From: Liolophura sinensis
Lineage: Eukaryota; Mollusca; Polyplacophora; Chitonida; Chitonidae
Reading direction: 5' to 3'
Assembly: GCF_032854445.1 (NCBI RefSeq)
Contig: NC_088300.1
Coordinates: 71,896,984-71,960,983, forward strand
DNA: 64,000 bases
The position numbers were made by a program, and so were the translations under genes. Every line of letters starts with the position of its first letter. Within the stretch, counting starts at the first letter, position 1. Below the pieces are notes generated by a model. It searched no databases and was not told the DNA's origin. It saw only the letters and a list, made by a program, of their open reading frames with translations. Positions 12,501-25,165 of this stretch are shown here, one piece after another.

Positions 12501-15500
12501 GGCATTGCTGTCAGAACAGAATGTGCAGGAAAACGTAGTAAAAGTGCCAAAATTCTTGTAACCAATCATATCAGCCCGTTGGATCACCTGGCTGTTAACC
12601 TGGTTCTTCCTAATGTTACAGTAAGTCGCTATCAGGTTTCTTGGTTTTTTTAGTGACGTCTCCGTGGCCTATTTGGAAGTGTGCTAGTACAACACAGTGA
12701 CCCTGGATCCTCTCACCAATTGCTGTGAGTCCATGTTTTAGATGTGTGGTCTTTTGTTTTTGCTTGGGAAGATCTGCCAGCAACCAGCTTGGTCATGGGT
12801 TTCCATGAGACTGCCCAATTTGCTCCCACCATTCTTGAAATATCCATTTGAATATATCGAGGATTAAAAACTCCATGTGCATTCAGAGTGGTACTTAAGC
12901 TATTGCATCATTCAAAAGAATACAGTTCTGAAGAGTCAAAATGGCTAGGACTCAGAGCCTTTAATATTGTGAATCAGAGTTAATGAAACTTAATATATCT
13001 GCAAAGGAAGGGGTAAAATATAACATTAGCTTAGTTTTAAGTTAAAACAATAACAGTTGAAAATTTTGTGTCAGGAAGGAAGCATTTGGACTTCTATCAC
13101 TTCCAGGTGTTAGTATGTACATGTGCATGCATGACAAATTTAAGATGGGTGTGATAAGGGTGTAATTCACGACAGCATATATAGAGGTTATACAACGAGA
13201 GACCCTGTGTTATGCTGGACATCACTTGCGTCTATTAATGTTCAGAATCATGAGCCTCCAGGCAGCAGATAAATGTTATATTGAAAATATTGTAGTGAAA
13301 AATAATTTGACAGTAAATACACACATCGAAATTATAAATACTGGTACATGTGGGATGTCATCGTCTATTCGAGCTTTTAAAAAAACAGCAGTGATTGTAA
13401 ATTTATAATTTGTACACTGTTATCTGACCTGTAGGCCTACACCCCCATGGTAACATCGTACAAGACTTACTGTACAACTGTATGTAGTCAATATTTTGGA
13501 GTTCTATTTTATCTCTGTACATATACTTCCACATTGCACATGAGGCAGTGCAAAAGGCTTGTTAGTGCTAGGAAAAATGCTTTGGTTCTTCTGAATGCAG
13601 TATCTCTTCCTCTCTTTCAGCCCTGTGTATGGGACATTCCAGATGGCTTAGCTTGGGCTATGGGTTTCAAAGACATGGGAGTTCGACAAGGTAGAGACAC
13701 ACTTCTCAGAAATGTCACAAAACACTGCCAAGGTGAGTCCACGGCCTCATACAACTAAAGATTGATGTGTCTCCCTAGTGATGTTAAAGACATTCTTTCT
13801 GTAAAATTCATATTACATATATGTTCATGTGTTTGTGTACACATAATTAATTTAAAAATTGTGTTGTTTCATAGTGAACAGAATTTGTCTCTACTATATC
13901 TTTGGAAGTGTAAATCTCAAAAGCCTTTCAATGAAAGTTAAAAAGTGCCTGAGACACAGAATTTAAAACTATGTGAAAATATAATTTTCATTTTTTTTTT
14001 TTTTCGGACAGGTAAATGCCTTCAAATGATTGAATTGTGTGTGTGGTTAATAATGGGCTATACTCTCAATGAGTGGATAATCTGACGTCACCTTTTTTTT
14101 TCATAAGTATTTTGTTGACGTTGTCATTACCCAAACACCAGCTGTTTGTTTCTTGAAGCCAATAGTATAATTCAAACATTTTACTTTGCATTAACACATT
14201 TAAATTAATGCATTTAATTCTTTTCAAACAATCTAAAAAAAATTACACAAAAGCACATGAAAGTATGTTTAGGCCCCAGTACAAGAGACTGTGCACCTCA
14301 AGAAGCAAAACTGACTGTAGCTGTAATAGACAGCGGCTGACACACTTGTAAGGCTATTTCTTTTTTCAGTTCTGTTTTACTTTTCTTTTCCTGTTAAATG
14401 GCAAGCATACATTCAAGAAATATATAGGTCATAAAATTGAAAAGATGGTAGCCTGCTCTGGTTACACTGAAATATCTTTTTATACATTAGACACTGTAGA
14501 GTGTGAAAAATCACTGTATCACAAATGTAACTTTCTGAAAAATTCTCAAACTTGCAGTTATGCATCATTCAGTGAAATACATATATAACATCTGTTCAGT
14601 CTAATACTTCCTTTGTGCATAACATGTTAATGTTATCTAGAGGACCACATGTGCTCTCAACAAGGATTCACGTATGATTTCTCTATAGTTGACACACATT
14701 ACATACATGTGATACCATGGCTTAATAAGTATCCACTCTGATTCATGATAACACTTTTTTTAATTCAAGACAGAATATATCTTAACCTACACACTGTCAT
14801 GAGGTGAAACCTGTTCTCCATAATTATGTTGTTAGTTCGTTGTAATATGAAGGATACCTGACAGAGTATTGACGAAATACAGATTTTAAACTTGCCGAAA
14901 TGTGACAAAACTGATCACATTATAAAGTTTATGTTTTACATATGAAGACAAATGTTAACGTAAACGAAAATTTGACAGCACATAGAAATACACAGAAAAA
15001 TGTTTCAGTAAAGATATTTCTCTGGTTAATGTTGATGTTCATACCGTAAATTAAAGACACAGTGCCTTGTTTGAATGAAATTTTTTTTGTTTTTGGCAAG
15101 TTCTTACTATGAAAGCAACCATCTCTTTTATAGCCATATAACTTTTATGGGTGATGTGACCAAGTTTTGTACTTCCGATTTGGATATTTGCTGAATTATG
15201 CTGGGATTTTGTCGTACCTCTCTGGGGCCAGTTCTTCGCCTTACTGTCCCATGTCCTTTATGGTCATTTAGAGTAGTTTTCAGTTGTCCCTGTGATGAAC
15301 CTTGCCTCGTTTCTTAGCTTTTATTGACTGTAACCAAATGAAATTTTGGGATTTTATTGTGTTGTTAAAGACTATCCTTGTTTGAAAAGTGCATGTGTTT
15401 CCAAAACTCCTGTGCTGGATTCAAGTCTGAATTGAAGCTGAATTTCACATCCGAGGACCATTTATGGGTTTGAGGTTCAGCCTGTTGGACAATATCAGCT

Positions 15501-18500
15501 GTAGACTCTTCCTTTCAGATTCCAGTCTTCCAGTTTTATCACACCCTGAAGGAGCATCAACGAGTGGAAAAGTGGGACTGTTAAAATTTAGGTGAGAATT
15601 CATCATTGTAATGTAAAATATGAGAAAGATTTATCTGTTTTTGCCATGTATCTGTCTATTAACTTGTACTGTTCTATTAGTGAAATAAAATCCTTTAATT
15701 TGCTATACAGAGGGATAAATCATTTCTCAGTAACGATAAATGGTAGCAATCTACTGATACAGCTAATTCATTTATTGATATTGAGAAAATCATTTATTGA
15801 TATGGATATCTATAAATAGTGTTTATTGTTGAGTTCAATGGAAATGACTGCTCCCTCTGTGATGTTAAGAAAGACAGGCAGGAAAAAACATATTCCTGTT
15901 CACAGTGATTGACGTAGCATGGTCAGTCATTGAAGAAGTAAGGCGGCAGAATCAGGGCCATCTGACCGAGGGCGGTGATTTGATGCAGCAGCCTGCGCAG
16001 TGCTTATAATGGACATACTGTAGCACGAGTGATGCAGGTTCTAGTATAATACCTGAAAAAAAAATCAAATTGGCAAATTTCATTCGTATTACTCGGTTCT
16101 GCTAAAATTTTAAAACTTCCGGTTAAAAACATTATGACTTGTCGGGAAGGAGCAGTAATTATTAGAAGGCTAAAATGGCGGAAATTATCGATATTGATAA
16201 ATTGTGGTATTTATTGATAAATAAATGAGCAGTATCGATAATTGAATTATTGATATTTGCTAATTCATTTATTGATATCGATATGGGCTACTATTGAAGG
16301 TGTAGTACACACATGGTAATTACATGCAATATGTAATCGTGGTAATTATATGCAACATGTGACTATGGTAATTACATGTGATGTGTAACCATGGTGGTAA
16401 CAAGTGATGTCTATTAACTAAAGGCTTACTGAACAAGGCTTAGGCCTTTAATGATCGTCATCAGCTGTTCATGTTCAGTCGTATGGAAAGATTTGCTTGT
16501 AAATTTACAGACACATCTAATACAGACAAAGTGGATTATTGCATCAAGATTGCCACTGTTATGAGTTTAAAGAGTTGTTCAGAATCTAGTAAACTGTATG
16601 GGAAAAATGAATTTTACATTTTAATAGATATGCTGTATATCAAACCTCTGTTTCACTGCCTTTTGAAATTTTATAGATTGACAGTATCTGCCATTTCTTC
16701 CTTTGTAGTACCTGGCCATTCATGTTGGATCAGTCTGTTCAGCCAGTAAGTACATATACAGTTTGTAGAATCATGCTTAGCACGTGTACCCATATCAGTG
16801 TACACTGTACCTGTACCTCTTAGCTCCTGTTCCCATATCAGTGTACACTGTACCTCTTTCTCGTGTTCCCATATCACTGTACACTTTACTTCTTAGATCT
16901 TGCTCCCATATCAGTGTACACTGTACCTCTTAGCGCCTACTCCCATATCAGTGCACACTGTAACTGTTAGCTATTACTCTCATATCAGTGTACAGTGTAC
17001 CCCTTAGCTCCTACTCCCATATCAGTGTACACTGTACCTCTTAGCTCCTATTCCCATATCAGTGTACACTGTACCTCTTAACTCCTACTCCCATATCAGT
17101 GTACACTGTACCTCTTATCTCCTATTCCCATATCAGTGTACACTGTACCTGTTAGCTTGTGCTCCTATATCAGTGTACATGTACCTCTTAGCTCCTACTC
17201 CCATATCAGTGTACACTGTACCTCTTAGCTCCTACTCCCATATCAGTGTATGCTGTACCTCTTAGCTCCGGCTCCCATATCAGTGTACACTGTACCTCTT
17301 AGCTCCGGCTCCCATATCAGTGTACGATGTACCTCTTAGCTCCTGCTCCCATATCAGTGTACACTGTACCTCTTAGCTCCAACTCCCAAATCAGTGTACA
17401 CTGTACCTCTTAATTCTTGCTCCCAAATCAGTGTACACTGTACCTCTTAACTCCTGCTCCCATATCAGTGTACACTGTAACTGTTAGCTCCTGCTCCCAT
17501 ATTAAATTAATGTTCACTGTATGTTTTAGCTCCTGTTCCTGTATTTCAAAATTCTTGACCACACACCGATAAAATAAATATGTAAATTAATATGTGTCCT
17601 CTTGTTGGCAATGTTTTTTCTCTTTGTTAACATGTGTAAGGATTCATTATCTGTCCTTTGGTCCTGTTTCAGCTGACTCTTACAATTTCAAGGTTGCCAT
17701 TTTTGCAGATAACTGTGGTGAGTACCATGTGCTGAACAGGAAATGGGTTATTCAAGATATTTGAGGGATTGGGTGCTCTGAACACAATGCTGGCCAAATG
17801 ACTGAACATCTGCCTTATATTATGAAGGGCTGGAGACCAATCCTTGGCTAGGTTGTACTTAAAACTGACATAAGTTCTACATGCACAAGCCAGCAAACAC
17901 TATTTGAGTGGCACCTGACAATGACTTTGTCCCTGACATTTATTAGTTTTGTGCTGGACGATTTTTATCCTGATTTTCATGGAGATATGAAATATTCAGT
18001 AGATTTCTTGCTTTACTTTTTCGCCCCAAATGAATAAACTTCTAAATTCTGCTCTGAATGTGAAATTCATATGATTCTGCTGATTTGACACTTTCACAAC
18101 TTTATGCCTACATGACATGGCTAAATCTTACCACTGACCGACCATGCATGCATAATGTGGGGACGACAAAAATCTGTGCGGTCATGTTTTGAACCTCTTT
18201 TGCTTTTTAACTGCATAAGACACTGCATGCTGCAGGATGATCCATGGAAGTGAGGACAATGTATATGTTGGGTATGTAATGACCCAGTTTATTTTGAAGA
18301 GCCCAAGTAATGTGTAGATGTGCAGTGACGAAGTATTGGGACTTGGATCATGTACAGTGCCGTAAGGTTATCTCTATGATATTTCGTACTCAGAAATGAC
18401 GATAAATGGTGCTGCTGACAGTTGAATGTTCTTGTATTGAAACAAGCTCACAAAAGTATGGCCACGAGTAGATAGTGACAGTTACGCAACTGAGTATCTC

Positions 18501-21500
18501 CTCTTTTTATAGACCTCTGAATTTCTACCAAGGAAAATGTCCAACTGCTTATTTGCAGGCTTGCATGTATTTTCTTAGTTTTAGGGAAGGGTCAATGTCT
18601 TGGCGATTTGTTTTCAGTTGTAATGTGATGAATTAAGGCATCTAAATTATTCAGTTAGGCAGCACAAAATGTGTATGTATGACATAAATGGGAATTTCAT
18701 ATTACCAGTAAACAATGTTTGTGGAATGACAAAATTAATACTTGGTTCTATTATCAATAGCAACCAACATTGCGTGATGTGTATATTTCTTTCTTCATTT
18801 TCTTACTTACTAACTCAACATTGTCATTATTAAAACTACAACAAGATTGCCAATGCCACTTCCTTGCTTAACAGAAGATTGTAAATGTTGCCAATACCTC
18901 ATTAAACAGAAGATTGCCAATGTTGCCACTTCCTCGCCTAACAGAAGATTGTAAATGTTGCCACTTCCTATATAACACTACACTGTCAGCATTGACCCGT
19001 AATTAAAAGGTGATTGTCAGTATTGAAATTTATTCTCTAAACAGTAGATTTTTATTGAAACTGCCACGCTAAGAACTCAGCAGTATGGCTTCTGCGGCCC
19101 AGCAGTCAGCATTCTAGTGAAACACAGTGGCTAGAAAACCTCTCACCAATGCAGTGAGTTCAAATCCAGCTGGAGGAGTCTGCGATCAAGTTGGTGTCTG
19201 TAGGTCTACATTGTGACTGATTGGTGTCCTTTGGCATGGCAAACCATTGAGGCAGCTTATAAATACAACGACATTACTTGTGGATCTGTCCTGCGACAAA
19301 GACAAAGCAGTGTTGAAGTGAGGTTTAGTAAATTCTTAGCCAACAAAGAAAACTGTTTCTAAGGTAAATCTTAAACAAACAAACATTTCATGTGGCCTGT
19401 TTGATGTTTCAGTCTCCTCTTGGCAGCACTTGGTGGGCGGATTTGTTTTGGGTGCTCTTCCTGCCATACACACTGTTTACTGTAAAGTAAGTTGGCTTCC
19501 ATTTCAGCTTTACATGCTGGACACCTTTATCTGTACGTGTGGAGTGTGTTTGCAGTGTGTAATCACTTCTGGTGCTGTCACCTACATGTACACGTACATA
19601 ATGTACATGTATGTACTTCATCTCAGGTGGTTAATTCTCAGGTTTCTCTATTCACAAGTCTGACACATGCAATAAAAGAGAAATATTGTGTATTGATAGG
19701 TTAAACTACTGATTGAAATGTTAAGGAAATATGTGTTTAAAGATTGTAGTAACTTAAATATAATTTATATTTTGTCTTCATTATTACATTGTCTTCATTC
19801 AGATATTTGCCAGTTTTAACCAAGGAAGAAGAAGAGACAGTGGAGGCATTTGCAAAAAGAGCACAAGAAGCAATAGCCAATGATCTGGGGCTGCAAGTTA
19901 CATCTCATTCAGATGCCGACAAAGTAGAGTATGCCAAGAGGATGTTGTTTGAGAGAAGTCAAGGTGAAGGTATTACATGCCCATATTGGGTTTGTCTGTG
20001 TCTTGTCTGCTAGTGTACCTTTCTTTTAGTTGGTTTGTGTGGTCTTCCAGAGGTAATTATTTGCAGGCTTGTATCCAACTCTCACTAGATGACTGTGGCT
20101 TTTACCTTAGCCCGTTGGTTTGTGTGGTCTTCCATAGGTAATCATTTGCAGGCTTGTATCCAACTCTCACTAGATGACTGTGGCTTTTAACAGCCTGTTG
20201 GTTTATGTGGTCTTCCATAGATAATCATTTGCAGGCTTGTATCCAACTCTCACTACATGACTGTGGCTTTTAACTTAGCCCGTTGGTTTGTGTGATCTTC
20301 CAAAGGTAATCATTTGCAGGCTTGTATCCAACTCTCACTAGATGACTGTGGCTTTTAACAGCCTGTTGGTTTGTGTGGTCTTCCATAGGTAATCATTTGC
20401 AGGCTTGTATCCAACTCTCACTAGATGACTGTGGCTTTTAACAGCCTGTTGGTTTGTGTGGTCTTCCATAGGTAATCATTTGCAGGCTTGTATCCAACTC
20501 TCACTAGATGACTGTGGCTTTTAACAGCCTGTTGGTTTGTGTGGTCTTCCATAGGTAATCATTTGCAGGCTGAATGTGCTCCATTCAATTATATAATAGA
20601 TACATGTAAATAAATTGGTGCCATCATGTCTGCCTGCAGATAGTCATGGGTTTTGTCCGGGCTCTGTCCAGTTTCCTCTCACCGTAATTCTGGCCAGTGT
20701 CATGTATGAAGTGAAATATTTTTGCCTTGAACCATTGTCAGGACATAAGCATAATACATGGCTTCACTTTGTTTCTTTTTGTGTTTCAGTGCTGTAGATA
20801 TGAGTGTTAAATGTAGAATTTGCTGCTTTCTTTTCTTAATGCAGAATCCTGAAAACCCCAGTTAAGGGTATTTATGAATCTGTTGATAAGTGCAAGTATC
20901 TTCTAATTGGGTTTACAGACTGTGGTAGTCCCAGGTTGACTGGCTAAGTGATGCCGTCACATTAGACATGTTTCCTATCTTTCTGACAGCACAAGGAAAG
21001 TCATCTTCCAGCGGTACAGAGGAAGTGAGTGGTACAGCCAGTGCAGCCCTTGACCCCATTCCATTGGCTGACCCAGAAACTAGACGTATGGTAAAACAGG
21101 TTAAAGATGTTTTGCCCCATGTACCGGCCGCTGTCATCATGTCAGATCTTGGTCAGTTCTTCTATTGGTCAGACAATACTGTAATTCTTCAACGTTTTCA
21201 AATGTTTGCAAGGTGTTTATTCAGGCATATTATGAAGGCATTATGTTGTAAATCTTTACTCTCTATGAATCCCTGAATAGGCCATCCCAGCCAAGTTAAT
21301 GTTTTTTTTTAATTCTGCCAAACTTTTCCGTAAAATTTCAGAAAACACGTAACGTTCATATGAAAGTTTAGGCTAAGCAGTTGGGCTGTTCTCAGGACAT
21401 GATGATTCAGTACCACAATCTTCACTACATCCATTGCCCAGATCACCTTCTCTAATGCCTCCTTTGATGAGAAAAACCAAAAAGATCAAATTTAACTGTT

Positions 21501-22808
21501 AAAAGCTTTTAGTATGTGGTTCCATTTGGAATGGATTACTAATGACATAAATGTGCATTACCCACATTGTACATGTACCGGCCTCTATCACTATTTACAT
21601 GTATTAAGCAACTTGTGATTTAACGGTAAGTCACAAGTGTTTATTTAGCCAATCTCAGAACAAGAAAAAGCTGTGTTGTTCTGCAGTAAGGAATCAGTGT
21701 ACAAATGTCTATCTATCTCCCTAGAGCAAAGCATTTTTATTGTAGCTGCATTGGAAGATGTATGATAAATATTGGCCTAGGGCTCAAGAAACTTGGCTAT
21801 GAAAAATGGTTTCTCCAGAGATTGTGCAGTTTCCTGTACCAGTAATCTACTTTAATTCTTCTAATTTTAGGAGAGATATTAGTAGTGTTAAAAGCAAAGA
21901 ATTATTTTTCTCTCTCCCCATTTTTTGGGGAAAGTAAAGATATAAATATGTTGTTCATTTGATGGACTAAGCCAGTGAAAAAGAAGATACTAAATATTGC
22001 TGCTACAGTTTCATGTATATTGGCTAGAAAGAGCAGGCCATTTGTAATAAAAATTAGAAGAATTAGGGTACCTCTGTATTACTCTTGAACCATTTAAAAT
22101 AAATGAAAAATATTGAAAGGTAGGGTCTTGAATTTTCTGCAAACAGCCCCAGAGAAACTATTGTGAAACTTTGGAATTGTTTCTTTTTGTAAAATTTTTA
22201 TGAAGTGAGAGTTTGTGTTACAGAAAAGACGAGGAATGTTGACGTGACTATAACAAACCTTGTGGAGGGTAAAGTGGAGTACACTTCTATTGAACCTGGT
22301 CAGTCTTCAGAAACCAAGAATTCTGCCCTGGTAAGGATGAACAAGTGATCTCTTTTTTGAGAAGAAGAAAACAAACATGCACAACTCTGGATGAAGTTTT
22401 GAAATTTCTGAGCTGGTTTATCACATAAAAGACAGAAGTATCACATAAAAGACCAGAGTATCACATACAGGGCGAGCTAGTTACATGCTGGACAAGCTTA
22501 TCACATAATGGACAAGTTTGTCACATGGGGGGCAAGCAAATCACATCGTCTTTCATGTTGAAGTGCAAATGTTGACTTTTGAGTAATACTTCATGATGAC
22601 AATCATAAAAAGGAAAACTTATAATGATTTCTTTATTTTTTATTTATTTTTATATTTTCTTTTGTTTTGATGTCAGACTCAAACCAGGTTTGCAGCAGAT
22701 AAATTTGGGAAAAGCTCAAATGAACGGCAGATGTCCTTTCAAGATCGCAAGAAGGCTATGCTTGAAACAGCTAGAAGGAAGTTCTTGGAGAAACATGCTC
22801 TCTTGTAA
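9596..22808 (+). CDS. AUP1: AUP1, lipid-droplet / ERAD factor, 12 exons, complete
   Basis: Coding exons: 9596-9636, 11532-11669, 12470-12620, 13621-13732, 15519-15591, 16709-16745, 17673-17717, 19413-19486, 19803-19963, 20990-21151, 22224-22330, 22677-22808. All have GT-AG borders and matching phases, giving 410 residues, the length I recall for the human protein. Order: N-terminal hydrophobic hairpin (about residues 17-50) for insertion into ER or lipid-droplet membrane; acyltransferase-like domain with NHxxxxD motif NHISPLD (92-98) and a later PEG motif (HPEGASTSGK); CUE domain for ubiquitin binding (exons 10-11, VKDVLPHVP and VDVTITNLVEG); basic C-terminal helix corresponding to the UBE2G2-binding G2BR (exon 12). 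Known role: recruits the E2 UBE2G2 to ER-associated degradation and regulates lipid droplets. Start ATG chosen because it gives the short N-terminus ending LFESSR, similar to vertebrate AUP1. The exon 9 donor could instead be 6 nt downstream. Confidence 0.92.
10905..10962 (+). mobile_element. SINE-1 tail fragment, AUP1 intron 1
   Basis: Contains AAGTGAAATATTCTTCAGTT, CGGCATAAAAAACCAATCAA and ATAAGTAAAT, the 3' end of SINE-1. The rest of intron 1 (9637-11531) shows no other feature I can support. Confidence 0.7.
12655..12850 (+). mobile_element. Old SINE-1 copy just after AUP1 exon 3
   Basis: Follows the exon 3 donor closely. TCCGTGGCCTATTTGGAAGT, CTCTCACCAATTGCTGTGAG and GATCTGCCAGCAACCAGCTT match head and body of SINE-1 in order with many substitutions. 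Confidence 0.7.
13733..15518. other. AUP1 intron 4, no feature seen
   Basis: AT-rich intron with T runs near 13990 and 14090. No additional exon, SINE or array is evident on either strand. Confidence 0.5.
15762..16283. repeat. AUP1 intron 5 segment with TATCGATA cluster and 20-bp direct repeats
   Basis: GCTAATTCATTTATTGATAT occurs at 15762-15781 and again at 16259-16278, 497 bp apart. Between and around them lie three exact TATCGATA octamers within about 100 bp (about 16186-16283). The segment may be a small mobile element with repeated ends or a regulatory cluster; the sequence alone does not decide. Confidence 0.45.
16310..16405. repeat. Short tandem repeat, unit about 28 bp
   Basis: Four imperfect copies of a unit beginning TGGTAATTACATGCAATATG. 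Confidence 0.7.
16785..17530. repeat. 37-bp minisatellite in AUP1 intron 6
   Basis: About twenty units of CTTAGCTCCTACTCCCATAT followed by CAGTGTACACTGTACCT. The palindrome GTGTACAC recurs in every good unit. The array begins about 40 bp after exon 6. Confidence 0.95.
18840..18975. repeat. Short tandem repeat in AUP1 intron 7
   Basis: About three imperfect copies of a 45-60 bp unit built on TTGCCACTTCCTCGCCTAAC and AGAAGATTGTAAATG. Confidence 0.7.
19090..19265 (+). mobile_element. Old SINE-1 head, AUP1 intron 7
   Basis: CTCTCACCAATGCAGTGAGT then TCAAATCCAGCTGGAGGA is the B-box region of SINE-1, with a degenerate head before it and a decayed body after it. Confidence 0.6.
20028..20575. repeat. 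83-bp minisatellite in AUP1 intron 9
   Basis: About seven units built on GTGTGGTCTTCCATAGGTAA, TCATTTGCAGGCTTGTATCC, AACTCTCACTAGATGACTGT and GGCTTTTAACAGCCTGTTGG. The array begins about 65 bp after exon 9. Each unit contains CCATAG-GTAATC and TTTGCAG, weak splice-like strings. Confidence 0.95.
20625..20730 (+). mobile_element. SINE-1 body/tail fragment, AUP1 intron 9
   Basis: GTCATGGGTTTTGTCCGGGC, TCTGTCCAGTTTCCTCTCAC and a decayed tail (GAAGTGAAATATTTTTGCC) match the SINE-1 3' half. Confidence 0.7.
21152..22223. other. AUP1 intron 10, no feature seen
   Basis: AT-rich intron between the CUE-domain exons. No SINE, tandem array or extra exon is apparent. Confidence 0.5.
22425..22545. repeat. 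Short degenerate tandem repeat, AUP1 intron 11
   Basis: Five or so copies of a 22-25 bp unit with core TATCACATAAAAGAC or a close relative. Confidence 0.65.
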
Positions 22809-23123
22809 TGTTATGCTGTCAGAATTTTGGGGCAAAATTGTAAACAGGTTGATGCCTGGCAGGTACATATACATCTATGATTTGTGGATTTCGTTAGCTC
22901 ATCGAACCCTGAGAGGACAGAATGGGACTAAAATCAATTTATATTTGACATTTATGACATGCGTGTAAATATCTTATAGAAACACCAATCTTCCACATCT
23001 ATTTTTGCCCTGGTGAAGTTCATTGTCTGTACCATCAGTGTTATCCCAGAGGACTATCACAGTGTGCCTTCCGTGGGTTTTGACAAACTTGTTCCAAGGT
23101 ACCTGAGAAAGAGATAAATACAA

Positions 23124-23223
<100 letters not shown>

Positions 23224-24145
23224 TGTTCATGATTTCTTTACTATACCATATATATTGGACAGAGTTCAGAATGTTTGATACTTTAAATGAGTGATGACCT
23301 TGACAAACTTGAGGTTATCTAATGTGATTTAAAGGTGTGAGATGTATTACATGACATTCACTATACATTTGAAAGTAACATGGATGTGGATAGAAAATAA
23401 AAATTAGTTAAATGTCTTCATAATACAAGGTTATCCTTACGGTAATCTGGGCTTTAATTTGAGGTCATTTTTGTTTTGAGCTCTTAAAAACGAGTGAATG
23501 AACAAACATTTTTACCTCTGTTAAAGCCACCTTCACAAAACCTTTTGCATATATTCAGTTGTTCAAGTTGAGAAGAGTTGTGCTCATGCCATTTAGCACC
23601 ATACATTAACTCTTGTTGTGGGTGTTAAAAATATCATGTGAACTTTTGTCCCAGTGGTATATAGATGTTATAGGCTGATGTGGCTTATTGCCAAACTGCT
23701 GTTAAGATGTTTGGCCAAGTGTTAGCTTTAGTCTGAGCTAAAGTCTGATCAGTTTTGTGTTATGATAAGACTGGTATTTTGACTTTATTCTGAGTCAACT
23801 TTAAATCAGGCCAACAGTCTCCTGGTCGTGACGGTGGACTGGAAGAGTCCTGTAACAGATAGAACGAGCCTTAAATGGACTGAACATTAGCAACTTTAAC
23901 ACTGGGCTCTCTGCTTGCTGATGTCAGTATAGTCTGAGTGGTGTCCTGTCAGGTGTCCATGACGTGACATTCCAGTGAGGCAGCACAAAACAAATAAAAC
24001 TGGCTTTCTACATGAAGACTCATGTAATATTGCTGAAAATGTGTTTTTGGAATATTAACTTACAAACTTAACACAATGGCTTTCCAGAATATGAAGATAT
24101 TCCATGCTGGTCATGACACAACCTGCACCAAACCTCAGTTGATGT

Positions 24146-24184
24146 ATGTATGTATGCATGTATGTATGTATGTATGTATGTATG
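24146..24184. repeat. (ATGT)n microsatellite
   Basis: Nine or ten ATGT units with one GCATGT variant. Confidence 0.95.
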
Positions 24185-24540
24185 AATGCTTGTTGGCAAT
24201 TCTTATGTCACATATGGCATGACGTGTATAATTATAGACTGAGCTACATGTATGTGTACCTGGAATGCCCGTGTGTGTCTATTGTTAAATCAAGGCATTG
24301 TCTTTTAGAAACAAAATAGTAATTGTCTGTTGATATAGTAAAGGTACTCCATGCATAGTCGTTTCTGGCAGTTCCATATAAGTCACAGAATGGTTGCTGG
24401 CAGATGGAATTTTGTTTGTTTGATGATTTTCTCACATAAGAAATGAATATTGCATCAAAACACACACGCAAAGAGAAAGACCACTCTCACAAGGGGAAGA
24501 ACCATTGTGTGTGAAATGTTGTGAGGATTTCTGTATTACT

Positions 24541-24699
24541 CAGTGGTGAAGTCCTGGTACACATCTCCACTGAGTATTAAAGTCCTGGTACACATCTCCT
24601 CTGAGTAATACACTCCAGCGTTGTGGATTGATGAACTTAGTAACATCAGGTCGTGGTTCATTAGACGCAGACATCCATTTCCATACAGTCGTGCCAATC
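24541..24699 (-). CDS. Unassigned exon-like segment, minus strand
   Basis: A good acceptor (TTCTCTCTTGACAG on minus) precedes 24699 and two frames stay open for about 50 codons to stops near 24541-24536. One frame begins LARLYGNGCLRLMNHDLMLL after a partial codon. The 3' part holds a direct repeat of GGAGATGTGTACCAGGACTT, which makes coding less certain. It would be a 3' terminal exon convergent with AUP1. I do not recognise the protein. Confidence 0.3.
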
Positions 24700-24855
24700 C
24701 TGTCAAGAGAGAATAAAGCAATTTGCATATGTATACACAGTAATACACATCATGTTGTATTCTGACTAATACTGCACAACAGACTCGGTATATATACACG
24801 GACTGAATGAGTTCTCGTCATATGACTTAGAAATTAAAAATTAGCAAAATAATAA

Positions 24856-25165
24856 ATAGGACGGCTTCATGGTTAGAGCGTCCGCCTCGAAGTCGGGGGA
24901 CCGGTTGGGCTATAACATGGTACTTGTTATGGCTTCGTTTGGCCCCCAGTACAGAGAGATAAGGGAACACGACTGGATGGCCCGGTGTCAGTATAATGTG
25001 AATGGGTGGGGTGTCCTGCCTGGTATCTTCGGCATGATACTGCAATCAGTGGCGGCAGCAGTTTGGTGGGATGGACTCATCGCCTATGTACATACACCTA
25101 ATGATGACTTCTCGTCATAAGACTAAAATTGTAAGTACGACGTTAAACCCTAAGCATATATACGG
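24856..25165 (+). mobile_element. SINE-2, near full length
   Basis: tRNA-like head (GACGGCTTCATGGTTAGAGC then GTCCGCCTCGAAGTCGGGGG), a body with GCTTCGTTTGGCCCCCAGTA, and a tail (CTCGTCATAAGACTAAAATT then GTACGACGTTAAACCCTA). It is distinct from SINE-1 in head, body and tail. The tail is shared with copies at 33.5, 34.3, 36.0 and 59.7 kb. Confidence 0.75.

Noticed and set aside
16785-17530. CRISPR-like array (37-bp repeats)
   Set aside because: No unique spacers; it is a plain tandem repeat in a eukaryotic intron.
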